The notes: generated from the sequence alone by a model not told the origin. Numbered from the stretch's first letter, positions 13,440-25,522 are shown. The stretch: 64,000 nt of DNA from Hymenopellis radicata (GCA_015501595.1 JADNRX010000192.1:41737-105736), one strand, 5' to 3'. Numbers and translations: made by a program.

Positions 13440-14177
13440 TCAAAAGCCTGTCGCCTGGCCCGTCCCATTAATGTAGTGATTCCCCACAATCCTTGCCTGT
13501 CTCCCCGACTTGTCGAGCCCGGTCACAGGATAGATAACGAACAGGCCTATGACGCCGGCCAAGATCGAAACCAACGCCACGACGTTGATCATACCGCGCC
13601 AAGACATGCGCGACCTCTCTGCACTCAACGCCTCCAAATCCTCCTTGTCGAACGTCCCACCATCAAGCTCTGGATCGAACAAATAAGGTTGCACGTCGTG
13701 CTCGTTTAATTGACCCGGATATTTCGAATCAGAAGAGTATGATATGGTCGAGTCGCGGGAATGTGTGGACATCATCGTTAAGCGGTTCATGTTGGGAGGC
13801 GGGCTTAGAGGACCGTCTATGGGCAGGTGATAGAGAATCATAGAGCCGCGCGACCCGGGCGAGCCCAGTATACGGGAGTCCTCTGAAGGCATGCGGGGAC
13901 CGATGTTTGTCATGGACGACGACGAGCGGACGAATCGTGGTGGCGGGGAGGGTGAGTCGGACTTGCGCGGCGAGGGCGAGTCGTAGTTTAGCGGGGAGTG
14001 GGAGGAGGTGGTGGCGGAGCGAGTTACTGTGGCGGAACTCGAGGGCATGGAGGGGTTCAAAGGCGATGGTGTGAAGACTTTGGACGAGCGTACGAGGTCG
14101 CCATCCGGTACCTCGAGCTCGACGGCTTCATAGTTGTTCATCCATGAGCTGCGACGAGAGGAGGACGCGGTGGCCAT
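13440..14177 (-). CDS. KRE6/SKN1-like N-terminal region without glucanase domain
   Basis: This 245-residue open frame resembles the N-terminal part of KRE6/SKN1 type II membrane proteins, which act in cell-wall beta-1,6-glucan synthesis. It has a long Ser/Pro-rich cytosolic region (residues about 1-190) and a WRGMINV segment leading into one hydrophobic helix (VALVSILAGVIGLFVIYPV, about 200-218). A short lumenal stub ends with the landmark NHYINGTGQ. In KRE6/SKN1 proteins this landmark is followed by a GH16-type domain of several hundred residues; here the frame stops five residues later (ATGF then stop) and no such domain follows on this strand. It may be a truncated pseudogene, a short membrane protein derived from KRE6, or a gene broken by an assembly error. 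The start is the ATG at 14177. Confidence 0.55.
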   Translation of the reverse strand: MATASSSRRSSWMNNYEAVELEVPDGDLVRSSKVFTPSPLNPSMPSSSATVTRSATTSSHSPLNYDSPSPRKSDSPSPPPRFVRSSSSMTNIGPRMPSEDSRILGSPGSRGSMILYHLPIDGPLSPPPNMNRLTMMSTHSRDSTISYSSDSKYPGQLNEHDVQPYLFDPELDGGTFDKEDLEALSAERSRMSWRGMINVVALVSILAGVIGLFVIYPVTGLDKSGRQARIVGNHYINGTGQATGF

Positions 14178-16095
14178 AGGAAAGAAGATAGCAGGAGATT
14201 CAACAGGGTCATGAGAGCGCTCAATATATATACCAACACGTGGAAATCCGCCAGGTACCTGTCACGAAACTCAAACATGGGCGGGGTTCTTCGCGCGTTC
14301 CTTGGCGGTCGGGCAGTGATCATAGATGTCTGTCACAAACCCTTTGCGACCGTATCGACGTGAACTGTCTCTCGAAGACGCAGACGATGTCCAGCAACAA
14401 CAATCTGTTTAATTCGCAGGCTCCTGTGGGAAACACGATGCCACTGGACTCTCTAGAAGGTCGATCGACAGGCGGTGTGAAGTTGCCGGTTTGAGCCCCT
14501 GCAATTGAACCGAGCCGGGCCAGAGCCGACCGTGCATCGCGAAAACACTGCCACTGCCAGCGCGTATGTATGAAGGGGCTGCTGGAGTGACGAAGGTGGT
14601 GGAGGAAAGCAGGTGTTGATCGCCGTAAGGATTTGCTGAGATTCCACCAAAAAAAGGTGCTGCGTAAACGTCATGATCGCCTCTTAAGAGGCACTCAGAC
14701 TAAATTCCAATTGACCATCGCGTGCCGTATTGGGACAGTTCGCTCATTTCCTCGGGATCATCAGTGGGATGGTCCATGACTCATCTCAGTCTTCAAACCT
14801 ATAGGCTGCTCTCTAAGCAATCTAAAGGATACACCCCGTCGAGCAACCGCCGAGGCCGATACCCAATCATACCCGAAGGATAACCGACATGACCGAATCG
14901 GATAGAAGATCGTTTGTGGCGCAAGCAAAATGTTTAAACGCCGGTCAGTTGCGTTCGATGTTCAAGTTTCAAGAGAGCTCCGATTTCAGAGCTTCTCAAG
15001 CGAATAGTGGTGAGGCGCCAGACTAGCCAAAAGAAACTTGATGCTCATTAAAAATAGATATGACCGCGCGGTATACTCGGACCAGGAGCTGACTCCGTCT
15101 CGTTCGTGGAGGTGTGTGATGAATTGAGAATGAGAATGGGCGTCCAGCTTTCCATGCAACAACTTTCCGCTCACGCCGCGCTCTACAGCATATGCCAATG
15201 TTATCCAATGTTATCTCTGCGATCTTGTCCGATAAAGTCGTCACTTCTCACACACACGAGGCCTGAAGAGCGCCTAATACCAGTGCGATTTGGTACATAT
15301 CAGCGAGCGGTACAAGAAAGGTGACATACAGCCTATCGGCGGTGTTTGAGAATCCCAATGTGTAGTAGAGCTTAGTGGCGCGCAGGAGGTGAGCTCAGCC
15401 TTAACCCACAGCATGGGTTTAATGCGACTCCCTGTATGAGTAAAGAGCGACGCGAAATGATCACTTTCCAGCATCATCCCTGCGTCCATTGTCACTGAAA
15501 ATGCCAGGACACTGGACCCTAAGGCGCGTTCACTCGTTCCACGTCATAATGTTCGCGTCCTTCGCGTCGATTTCTTCGGGCAGGCTCGGATGATCGCGCT
15601 TTCGATGAGCCATTATTCGGTCGCGGTTTGGAAATAGCCGAAAGCAATCTACACAGGGTGTGTGAGTTTTAGATAACGGCGCGCTTCAATTGAAGTACCA
15701 GGTAAAGTGCACAGGAAGAGAGGCGTCCTGAGTGTAGTAATATCAGCGCTGATTAAGTTCTAATAGAAAAAGGACACTGACTCGCTAGGTGAGGTGACTT
15801 TTGCCAAACCTTGGGCAGCGGTCAGATCCTCAGCTGTTGTGGAAGCTGTGGACGAAGTTGATTGAATTCAGTGTGAGTTCAATGAGCAGTACTGACCATC
15901 CTGAATAGCTGGTTGAGGGGGCAAGACAGACGGTAACATGGCGGTACTACAATCTTCACTTTGTCCGCTGTTCGACGTCGAATATCAACCTGCAGTTGGA
16001 GAGCCAGATCGGGCCGAATCCGAATCCGGAAGGTGACCAATTCAGAAACCCTAACCACCGAGTCACCGACCCCGCAGTTGGATGCCGCGTCGTGC
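14178..16095. other. Interval without recognisable genes
   Basis: I find only short unconnected frames in both orientations and no family signature, tRNA or clear repeat. The last part should contain the promoter of the lipase gene that follows. Confidence 0.45.
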
Positions 16096-17952
16096 ATGTT
16101 GCGCCCCACCATGTCCAAGGTGGCGTTAAAGTCGTCCAAGACGGTGTCGGAGCCCTCTCGCACCCTCTCTCACCAACCAGTCCTCCGATGGCTAGGAAAC
16201 TGGTCTCCATATCACACCGCCAGTCCAGCGCAATCACCGTTGTCCTCGTCGCCATCGACACCTCCTTCTACAAGAGCATCTACACCGCCATCTCCCGGCC
16301 TTGCTTCCCTGAACGAAGCTCTGAATGAACCGCTGCTCCTCCCTACACTCCCGCCAATAGCCAGATTACCAAAGTCATTTCACCATAATCACGGCACACC
16401 GCATTCCCCGCCTTTCCTTGACAGTCTCGCGCGGTCAACGATGCCTACAGCGACAGTATCCACGTCCAGTCGGTTTGAGTCCTATTCTATATCCACTGCC
16501 GCCGAGAGCCCAACTTCGACTAGGCCAATAATACTGAGCGAATCCCCGACGCAGCGCACTTCATTGGATGCCCTCCGCTCTGTTTCTCAGCGCGACATTC
16601 GACGGTTATCTCATACGCGTTCAATATCAACGTCCACGGCCTCGCTCGACAGCTCGAATTCCTGGAACAAGAATTGGTTCTGGTTCTCAAATAACAAGGA
16701 GCAGGTTGATGAGCTGTTGGGAGAAGAGGACAGGCGAGAAACTGTCGAGGAAGAAACGGACAATTTCCGCAATAAATGTATGTTTCTTTTTACGGTACTT
16801 GCTGCATTCTCAATCGTACCATTCATAGATCGGGCTCCCAAAAACCCTATCGTGTTTTGTCATGGCCTCCTAGGATTCGATTCCGTTACAATAGGGCCCG
16901 CAATAGCGCCTATGGAAGTCTCGCATTGGCGAGGAATCAAAGAGGTCTTGGAAGCGAATGGAGCAGAAGTTTTGATAACGCGAGTACCCGCCACCAGCAG
17001 CCCTATAGATCGAGCCAAAGTCCTAGAACAAAAGATATCCGAAGTATACCCTGGACGCAGCGTTCATCTCATAGGTCATTTTTTCTACTTGCCTTGCATA
17101 CTGACTCTGACTCTGACTCTACAGGTCATAGTATGGGCGGCCTCGACTGCCGCTATCTCACCTCAATGCTCCCACAGCGCAAATTCACCGTCCTCTCTAT
17201 AACCACCATTGCGACTCCTCACCGCGGGTCAGCCTTTGCTGATTACTTTCTTGCTACGCTAGGCGCCAACCGGATGCCTTCCTTTTTGAACATTCTCGAT
17301 ATGCTACCAAACGGCGGCGGTGATGGAAAAGCCTTTGAATTCTTGACACTGGAAAACATGCGCGTCTTCAATGAGCATGTGAAAGATGTTGAGGGCGTCA
17401 AGTACTTTAGCTGGGGCGCGTCCTACGACCCCGGCTTTGTGGATACCTGGAAGTGGTCCCATTCGGTTATGATGGACAAGGAGGGACCTAACGACGGCCT
17501 CGTATCCGTCGAATCCGCAAAATGGGTATGTTGTTCTTCTCGCATTATGTGATCCAAGGCTAACTTGCCGGCAGGGCACGTACTTGGGAACCCTTGAGCA
17601 CGTCAATCACCTTGATCTCGTAGGGTGGATCAATACCGCCCGTTACAAGTGGGCTTCAATGACCGGTCGTGAGATTAAATTCCGGCCAGCTACGTTTTAT
17701 CTTGGAATCGCCGACATGCTGGCTGAGAGAGTAGAGAACCAGCCGAGTTTGACGCCGCAGAGGAAGGGTGGGCCGCCTTCTAGTGGTGGGAGCACCAACA
17801 AGGCTGGGGAGGGCGTGCAGGTGGCAGAGGAGGAGCCGCGTCGACAATCCTCGCCGACGCTCCTCGAAAATGGCGTGACGATGACTACCGGAGAGGACAT
17901 CGCGAATGCCACGGGAGAGGAGCCTTCGGACTCTTCTCGTCCACGATCCTAA
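16096..17952 (+). CDS. TGL2-like triacylglycerol lipase (alpha/beta hydrolase)
   Basis: This gene encodes a lipase of the bacterial-type family to which yeast TGL2 belongs. A long Ser/Thr/Pro-rich N-terminal extension (about 230 residues) precedes the catalytic domain. The domain begins with NPIVFCHGLLGFD (strand and oxyanion hole), then VHLIGHSMGG with the nucleophile Ser, TIATPHRGS, the acid residue region PNDGLVSVESAKWG, and the catalytic His in LEHVNHLDLVG. Three introns are supported because they restore these motifs: about 16777-16830, about 17080-17126 (splitting the nucleophile motif) and about 17530-17574. The C-terminus is a hydrophilic tail of about 90 residues. The first plausible start is the ATG at 16096, with another at 16111. 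It probably acts in neutral lipid turnover, which is inferred from the family. Confidence 0.8.
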
Positions 17953-17997
17953 TGCTTATAGTTAATGATATATCTTTCTACTCTACGACGACATAGT

Positions 17998-18155
17998 AAT
18001 ACCACCAGCAGTAATCTAACGACGTATATATCTAGCCAACATTTGTATAACACCCTCAGTTTATTTAAATTATACCAACTGTGTAGTTTGTAAATGCATT
18101 TTCGTACATTGTAAGCGCGCATCCTTATCAGACATGAGTTGAGGAGGTCACACGC
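17998..18155. repeat. Duplicated copy of the 3' end of the downstream hypothetical gene
   Basis: This stretch matches 19612-19740 with moderate divergence. Shared blocks include accaccagcagtaatcta, gtgtagtttgtaaatgcat and acattgtaagc. The second copy covers the last codons and 3' flank of the minus-strand gene ending at 19697. The first copy lies just after the lipase stop and has no gene attached, so it is a stray duplicated fragment. Confidence 0.6.
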
Positions 18156-18590
18156 AGATGCTCGAGCGCTCAAGGCTGGAACGAGGGCCTCAAGAGCATC
18201 TGCCTCTAAGGGGTCTTTGGGGATTCCCGATTAAGAAATCGAGCGCCTGCTCGCTCACCATCACCAGCGCTCGCTCTTTTTTCCCCACCCTCCAACTCCC
18301 TTTACGTGGTGAGTTGTCTGGATCCGTGTCCAGGTCCAGGTCAGCGTTCCACCCGAGTCCTCGGCTGCCCGTGGCGATTCGGTTTCCCCCTCCACACCCT
18401 TGGTGTGGCGTCTCCTCCGGAAACCGTCTCGCTTGCTGTCTTCCCCCCTGCCGGGACCTCACCCCAAACCACCCGGTATCATTGATACCGGGCTCTCTCT
18501 CCTCATCACGCGTCATCACTTAGCTTGGTGGTCGAATTGGCTTCAACTGTATTCCCTGCCACCACAGAGTGCGATGACAGTACCACCAAT

Positions 18591-18645
18591 TGTTATCTCT
18601 CGTGGACGAGGCACGAGTTGACGGGAGATTGAGGTTTGTGTTACC
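18591..18645 (+). repeat. Dispersed short repeat, copy 1
   Basis: The sequence starting gttatctctcgtggacgagg and ending gaggtttgtgtta recurs in reverse orientation within 19488-19570 and at 53022-53072. The copies are well conserved, which suggests fairly recent spread of a small element. Confidence 0.55.
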
Positions 18646-18869
18646 AGAGAGGCGCGCCGTCGACGTCGATCATCTCGCCACTCCTTCCTCAACGACCACG
18701 ACTTTGGCTTTCGATCTCGCTTCATTCTCACCAGCGAAAAGTCACTTGAATTTGCTTGAATTTTCTACCATCTTACAGTCCTTGACAGTGTTGTACAGGA
18801 ATTCAACACTTGTTCATCGACCCTCAATAACCGACTTAAGAGTCTACTAGCTACCTGCTCCACTTCTAT

Positions 18870-19240
18870 GAATCGTTATGCATTCGGGCTTCACCGCCTC
18901 TGAATCAACAACTCACACGCACTCGGGCTTTAACGCTCCTGGGACAATAAATACTCAGTGGGCTTCATGGCTCCTGAATCTATGCATGTCGAGGCGATAT
19001 GCACTCGGGCCTCACCGCTCCTGAATCAACGCACAATTGGACTTTAACGCTCCTGAACCAACATGGACTCAGTACTCAGCTCCTGAATCTTTGTATGTCA
19101 AGGCAAACCCTGCGGGCTGCGGCTGACCCCAATGGGCACTCAAGCTCTTGCCGAGGTTGATTCCAGTGGGACACTCGAGCTATCATCCGAGGCAGACGCT
19201 GCGGGGCACTCGAGCTATCATTCAAGGCCAACCTGTATCA
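18870..19240. repeat. Degenerate tandem repeats
   Basis: Units of about 30-45 bp built on cactcgggcttcaccgctcc followed by tgaatcaac recur about seven times. The block then changes to units built on gggcactcgagctatcatcc. Many units differ by several bases. No open frame continues through the block. Confidence 0.6.
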
Positions 19241-19487
19241 GCACTTGAGCACTTAGCCAGGTCTACTGTATTTACGGGCAGTATGTCACTGGTCAGGGTA
19301 TGTCGTGAGTCTGAGCCATCCTCCTAGCTCTGGGGATCTTGCTGCGCAACGCGTCGCAAAAACTCCTCCTACTACAACATAGGTGCCATGATCCCTGGAG
19401 CCTGTACACTCGTGAGCACCCTCACGGATCTTGCCCAAACCAAACTATTTCCCGCCACCACAGTATGTGATGACAGTACCATAACTT

Positions 19488-19570
19488 GTTATCTCTCGTG
19501 GATGGTGTGCCTCTCTGGTAACACAAACCTCAGTCTACCGTCCACTCGTGCCTCGTCCAGGAGAGATAAC
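19488..19570. mobile_element. 83-bp inverted-repeat mini-element
   Basis: The left end GTTATCTCTCGTGGA and right end TCCAGGAGAGATAAC are inverted repeats matching at 14 of 15 positions. The interior is the reverse complement of the dispersed repeat at 18591-18645. No coding capacity and no clear target-site duplication were found. A very short MITE is the simplest reading. Confidence 0.45.
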
Positions 19571-19696
19571 GATCTACCTCCAAGTTACCACAACATTATG
19601 ATACCAGTATTACCACCAGCAGTAATCTAGCGATGGAATATTCATACATATCAGATTAAATTACACAAGAACTGTGTAGTTTGTAAATGCATTTTT

Positions 19697-20640
19697 TTAC
19701 ATTGTAAGCATCCGTTCGATTATTAGACATGAGATGAGGAGGTGGTCGAAGAATTCGTGTCCGTCGGGGAAGACTGTTAGTACTGGGTCGGGGAGTGGAG
19801 GTGATGCCTGTATGGGAGGCGGGATGAAAGTTGCTAGTTGACTTTTGGAGGCGTCGGTTGAGTAGCACTGTGCGCCACACGGTGTGAGTTTGATGGCTTG
19901 GCAAGAAAGCGCAGCACTTACGATGCACATCGTTGTGCCGTCCTCTAGCGTTGTGCGGCAGTCCCAGCGTAGAGTTACGCTGTGGAGGTTCCATAGCCAA
20001 TGGCGCTGGAAAGCATGAGTACTAGCAAAATACCCACTGGGTGAGGAGGCGTACTGAAGAGAAATTGATCTGTGTTAAGACGTTGGAAATGCGCGTGCTG
20101 ATATCTCCCATCGTTAACACAGATCTGCTATAGTTGATCGCTATTCTACAGACAAAATTAGCCTGCGTTTTCATACTCGATCACTGCAAACGTACTCGAA
20201 CTGCCCCAGGAGTGTTTCGTCCGTACTACTCCCGCCCAAAGGTCTGTAGATGGAAGTCTTGTACGAAATCGGCAAGAACGGATTCATGTTGAGTGATATT
20301 GTTATCCTGTAGGACGGCGCGACGGGTGTCGAAGAGTCGAGGTCGGGAGGCGGTGTTAGCATCATGGTGTTCGTTTCGGCATTCCAGTTCTTGAAGGTGT
20401 ATGTTATGGGGATAGCGGGGCGTTCGTGCGTCCAGTAGCTGTGGCGAGCTTTATAGAGTTTGTAGTTTACTGTAAGGAGGAACGTACCGTGGAGGACGGG
20501 GTGCGTTCACTACCGATAGATAGCTGTGCAATCCTCGTTAGGTTTGAGAGGCTCGGTGTGATTGTGTTGGGGTGACTTGCTCTGGCAGGGTATGCGAGGA
20601 AGCAGATGCATCTGTTGGAAATATGTTAGGTGGGTGGAGG
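19697..20640 (-). CDS. Conserved basidiomycete hypothetical protein
   Basis: I do not have a name for this family. Exons on the minus strand join into a protein with YTFKNWNAETNTMMLTPPP, SLNMNPFLPISYKTSIYRPL, DETLLGQFE, HWLWNLHSVTLRWDCRTTLE and, at the end, FPDGHEFFDHLLISCLIIER. I recognise this set of motifs as recurring in agaricomycete hypothetical proteins, and the Trp-rich and proline-rich conserved stretches argue that it is real. Several short introns are needed (for example around 20400-20490 and 20030-20200), and the N-terminal exon and start codon were not resolved. There is no evident signal peptide in the part read. Its 3' end and flank are duplicated at 17998-18155. Confidence 0.45.
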
Positions 20641-20699
20641 CGTACACTTTGAGCTCACCAAGAATCATGGTTGCACGGACGAAGATCAAAACCGATCAT

Positions 20700-21894
20700 C
20701 CCGGCCCGGGCGCGCATTAATTAAGACACGATCGAGCGAAGCTTGAACGTTAGTTAGCATCTCTCATGGGCACACGGGCTGATATCCCTGTCACGGCGGC
20801 TCTAGAGGGTACTATGCAGGCACGCCAAACAGCTGCCCACTTGACCCCACAGTCAATTCGCCTATCAGCAGTCTATCAAGATCAGAAAATACGAAGAATG
20901 AAAGCCACAGGGATGAAGTAGGCTCTTGGAATGCTGGAATGCGATGGATGCGATTTTCATAATCAGAAAGATAGTAACTCGAGCTTCAAATTCAAAAAGT
21001 TTGGCACAGATCCACAAGTTACAAGTATTGAGATCACTGGCGGCTGCCGAGAAATGGAATCGCGCTCATCAAGAGCGGATTGACTGGAATCTAAGAACAG
21101 TCCTCCTAGAAAGGCGTCTGATATCTTAGCGTCTGGTTTGCTACAGACTCTCAGAGAAACACTGAGAAAATCTCACGAGCTCGTGACCTCAATGACTTCG
21201 CTCTCACCACCATCCTCTCCATGCCCCGCTGTCCAGGCAATGCCCAGGTCTTCTGAATCTCCGCGTACATGAAGAATGCTCCATAATGGCACGGAAAAGT
21301 CCGGCAGGAAATCGTTCTCCCGCCGTATTGTTCCTTCCGAATTGGACCAAGTACATTGTAACGTCTTTCGGTGTTCAATCGCGCGCCCTGCAATCGCGTT
21401 GAAGGAAACTTTATTTTGTCTCACACTAAATGGGCCTAACAAGGACGTACGTGGTGCTCACGATGAATCTCAGACCTCTTATTGTTTTCTTCAGATGCCG
21501 AAAAAGCGGCACAGATCTTTATCGGGGTTAACGGACTTTGCGGAATGTTCACAACTGTTTGTACAAATGCTCTTTGGCCTCTCCATTCATCTTGAGGTTC
21601 AGGGAAACATGCTCTTTACGCGTCAATTCACAACATGAATGTAATTAACCCCCGGCTACACGTGTTTCTGCATTGCGCCGAGATCGGATGGTGGTTCATC
21701 GAACTCTTATTGTGCTGATGACGCTCCGGATTCATCCAGAATAGCAGAGGCGCCTGAGACCCTGAAGACCAACACAATAGAGTTAATTTCAATTTTGCCA
21801 TGTTTCCCGATTCACAAGAAGACAATAAGGCGTATATAGGGCGAGGTTCTTCGGTTGGTGGCTCCCACCCACCCAGCCATCCATCATCATCATC
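20700..21894. other. Interval upstream of the P450 gene without supported genes
   Basis: Short open frames on both strands show no recognisable family. The final 100 bp should contain the P450 promoter and leader; a ccatcatcatcatcatg run immediately precedes the start codon. Confidence 0.4.
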
Positions 21895-23909
21895 ATGATC
21901 TTCTCCGTCCTCTACATTGACTATATCCTGTTCCTAGCCGCCTTCTACTTTCTATGGCGCATTTTGAACAGGCCATCACTGTCGCTCCCGCCGGGTCCGC
22001 GAGGCTATCCCATCATCGGAAATGTACTTGATATGCCTCAGTCGAAACCTTGGGAGATGTTCGGCCAATGGGGAGATCGTTGGGTACGTTTTTTTTTCTG
22101 GCCGTGATCTGAAGTGCAAGTACTCATCCTGAACGCAGGGGACATAAACTCTGTCACTGTATTCGGAAAGCCCTTCATTATTCTAAACTCCTACCGCACC
22201 GCGTACGCACTGCTAGACAAGCGCAGCCTCATCTATTCCGACCGTCCAAAGCTCGTTATGGCGGGGCAGATGATGGGCTGGGGCGAAATCATCGGTCTGC
22301 TACCGTACGGCGAGGAGTTCCGCAGCCATCGCAAGATGTTCCACTCTCTTTTTGGAAGCAAAGCGACGATACGCAGATTCTATCCAATGGAGGAATTGGA
22401 AGCTAAGAACTTCATGCGTCGTCTTTTCGACACCCCGCACAATCGGGTTGCTCATATTCGCCAGTACGAAATTTTGCCATATCTTCTCGTCTCTTGCTTG
22501 ACTCATCGTTCTACAGGGAAGTCGCCGCCTTGGTGCTCCGCATCACGTACGGCTACGAGGTACTCCACGAGGGCGACGAAATGGTAAAATTAGTAAACAA
22601 TGCGATGGAAGAACTCTCCGTCGCGTCAACGCCCGGAGCTTTTTTGGTAGATTTCATCCCCATGCGTACGTGACCCGCGTCTCCTTATTGTTCTGCGTGC
22701 CTGACCGCGGCTGCAGTCAAGAGTCTCCCGGACTGGTTCCCGGGTGCCGGATTCAAGCGGACGGCCAAGATGTGGGCGAAGGACTTGGAGGACATGATAA
22801 ATGTTCCCTTCGAGCACGTCAAGGCTGAAATGGTTTGAATACAGTTTATTTTGTTGTGACCCCCTCGTGCTTACCATGCGTTAGGCTCGTGGGCAAGCCC
22901 TCGATTCATTCGTTTCTGGTATTCTGCAGCAAGGAGATAGTGTCTCGGAACACGATCTGAAGTGGACTGCCGGTGCTATTTACGCAGGTAAGCATGCACT
23001 ACGGCTCGATCGAACCTCAACTAACCTCCGTTCTAGCTGGAGGCGATACGGTATGCCGAACGTGCAAGATTGATGTCAAGCGAACTCACATCGTTGTATA
23101 GACAGTCGCAGCGCTAGACGCGTTTTTCTTGCTCATGGTCCTCAATCCCGAGGTCCAGAAGAAAGCCCAAGAAGAGCTTGACCTTGTCTTGGGAGGCGAC
23201 CGCCTACCGACATATAACGACATGGACGACCTACCCTACATAACTGCGTTGTGTAAGGAGGTCGTACGCTTCCATCCTGTGGCGCCTATCGGTAAGCGCC
23301 GTCCTTATTGTCTTTTGATGTCACGTTAAATATAGAGCAGGCATACCCCATTTCACTACCGAGGACGACATCTTTGAGGGCCACTACATTCCCAAGGGAT
23401 CTATGGTCATTAGCAATATATGGTTGGTGCTTCACATCCGCTGATGGCGACGAGCTAACGAACAACTGTGTAGGAAAATGACTCATGACCCGAATGTATA
23501 CAAGAACCCAATGCAGTTCGATCCGACGCGATTCATGGGCGAGAATCCTGAACAGGATCCTCGCGAAGTTAGCTTTGGATTTGGACGACGGTCAGTCGCT
23601 TGATCGCTTTATGCTCTCCTTGTGATCAAAGCCTGATCTAATATGTTGTGTAGGGTGTGTCCAGGACGCCTCTTAGCCCAATCTACCATCTTCATCGTCT
23701 GCGCAATGGCGCTTTCCCTATTTGACATTCGTAAAGTCAAAGGTGAAGAACCAACATTCTCAATCGAACACGGAAGTGTTAGGTACGCATCTCCCCTTTC
23801 TCTTAAAATTCTCCCAATCTAATACTCCGCTGCTAGCCATCCAACACCTTACAACTGCACCTTCACTCCTCGCTCATCACGAGCCGTCGAGCTTCTTCAA
23901 TCGGCTTAA
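21895..23909 (+). CDS. Cytochrome P450 monooxygenase
   Basis: This is a full-length microsomal cytochrome P450 of about 510 residues, of the kind common in large agaricomycete CYPomes and often compared to CYP64-like O-methylsterigmatocystin oxidoreductases. The N-terminus is a hydrophobic membrane anchor (residues about 2-22) followed by the Pro hinge [13 protein letters not shown]. Downstream are the I-helix AGGDTTVAA (across an intron at 23050-23100), the K-helix ExxR in KEVVRFHP, the FDPTRF meander, and the heme-binding loop [14 protein letters not shown] with the axial Cys. About ten short introns interrupt the gene. The last exon gives [20 protein letters not shown] and stops at 23907-23909. 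It is an NADPH-P450-reductase-dependent oxidase; the substrate cannot be told from sequence. Confidence 0.88.
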
Positions 23910-24369
23910 ATATTGTTACACGAACCGACGCGATACCTCACTCTCTCTCTGTGCGTGTCCACGCTGTTGCACCTTCGACCTTCACCATCGCAGCACGCGT
24001 TTTTCTCTTCGTTCTTAATGACATTCTCAATGCCAGGTTCATTGATTGTAACTATAGCACATCATTCTCTCTCACACGCTTGTAAAGTAATCGTTGTACT
24101 TCACGTTATTTTATTGAATACTTCTATCTCTCTCATGCTTCACGTCTTGGAATTCAGTCAACTATGACCTCTCGTGGCGTCTGACAACATGAAGTCGCAC
24201 TGTGCTACATTACACCGATGGCACGTTTCTCTTCAACGACAAGCTAGTGCTGATAACTGCTTCCGGCATCCGTTCCGTCAAACGGGAGGATCACCAAATG
24301 GGACATCAACCCCTAACTTCCGCACGTCCACCATGGCGAGAATGAACTGTATCTCGTATCTTTGCTTCA

Positions 24370-25522
24370 ATGGAGACCATCACCCTCTTCCAGCTATGCC
24401 TATACCCGCAGGAGCCCATGTCCTTCGCGCCTCACGTCTGGAAGACCCTCCTCCCTCTGAGGCTGCTCAATGTCCCATTCAAGACTGAGCTCGTCACGTT
24501 GACGCAACTACGAGAGGAGCTGCCTCAACGGTTGGGGTTGGCAAGTGTTACTGTGCCAGTAAGTGTTATCGTTCTCCATTTGGTCTGTGTGGGAGATAAA
24601 CCCGTTCAGATCATAGTGATTAGAGCCCAAGATGGGGTGGAGAGGACTATCATGGATTCGTATGAGATCGCGCGATATGTATGTCAACTCTGGAACTACG
24701 CGTCGCCTCATCGACATGATCGTATTAGCTAGAGAAAATGTATTCGTCTCCCCTCAAGTCTATCTATGCACCCGCCGGGAATGGCGCTCCCGAGGACACG
24801 ATCGCTGGACGCGCGCACGCGCGATTCATCGAACAGTGGGTTAGTAGTTGACCAAGCTGACGTCTGGCGATTTATAGTCACGCCCAATCCAGGTCGATAA
24901 ATGCATGGCGCACGAACTGAGACCTTGTGTCCTCCACACCGTAAGTTGCAATGTCGTGTTGCCTTTCTCAGCACGCCTCCGATACCAGCTAGAGCTATGC
25001 CCGATTCCCGGAAAGTGGCGATCGAGCAGACCTGAAAAGCCGTGCACACTTTCTCGCGAAATGTGGGCGCGCCAAGTTGGACGAGCTGACGGCGCAAAAT
25101 GCGGACCGGGTGTGGCTTAAGGAGCAGTACGCGCGCGCACGGAAACAGTTTGTTGACGCCCTCTGCCAAACGCCGACTGGCCGCTGATTCGCGTCCATAG
25201 ACTGGGGCTCATAAATCTTCTGTTGGAAGAGAGACACCAACGTGGCGAGCCCGGAGACTTCCTTGCTGGAACCAAACCCACACACGCCGATTTCTGTGTT
25301 TTCGCGTAAGCACGACTCACTGGCCGCCCTAACGTCCGCGTCTTGACTTGCCGTAGATTCTACCCATACTCCCTGACGAATCCCTCGTTGGTGCGAAACA
25401 CCTGGAGACATCCGGATCTACCATACGTTTCCCGTTGGCTGGAAGCCATGTTTGAATCGGGATTGGTGTCAAAGGAAGAGCTTCTGCCGGAAGACATCGA
25501 TAGCGTCGAGACTTTAGACTGA
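24370..25522 (+). CDS. Glutathione S-transferase-like protein, frame broken near 25165
   Basis: This gene encodes a GST-like protein with a thioredoxin-fold N-terminus (METITLFQLCLYPQEPMSFAP, then HVWKTLLPLRLLNVPFKTEL, and MDSYEIARYLE for the glutathione gamma-Glu site). The C-terminal helical domain contains LAKCGRAKLDELTAQNADRV and FLAGTKPTHADFCVFA. Introns near 24559-24609, 24679-24731, 24841-24895 and 24942-24992 restore this order. After ARARKQFVDALC the reading frame must shift by one base to reach NADWPLIRVHRLGLINLLLE. No intron with usable GT and AG sites explains this, so the gene is either lightly damaged or carries a sequencing error. The stop is at 25520-25522. The family is well supported; the substrate is unknown. 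Confidence 0.65.

Larger units (their letters stand above)
18156..19487. other. Repeat-rich intergenic block
   Basis: No gene is supported here. The stretch lies between two copies of a duplicated gene end and holds degenerate tandem repeats (about 18870-19240). It also has two direct repeats of roughly 55 bp (about 18549-18605 and 19448-19503, sharing gatgacagtacca and ttatctctcgtgga) and copies of a small inverted-repeat element. Confidence 0.5.
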
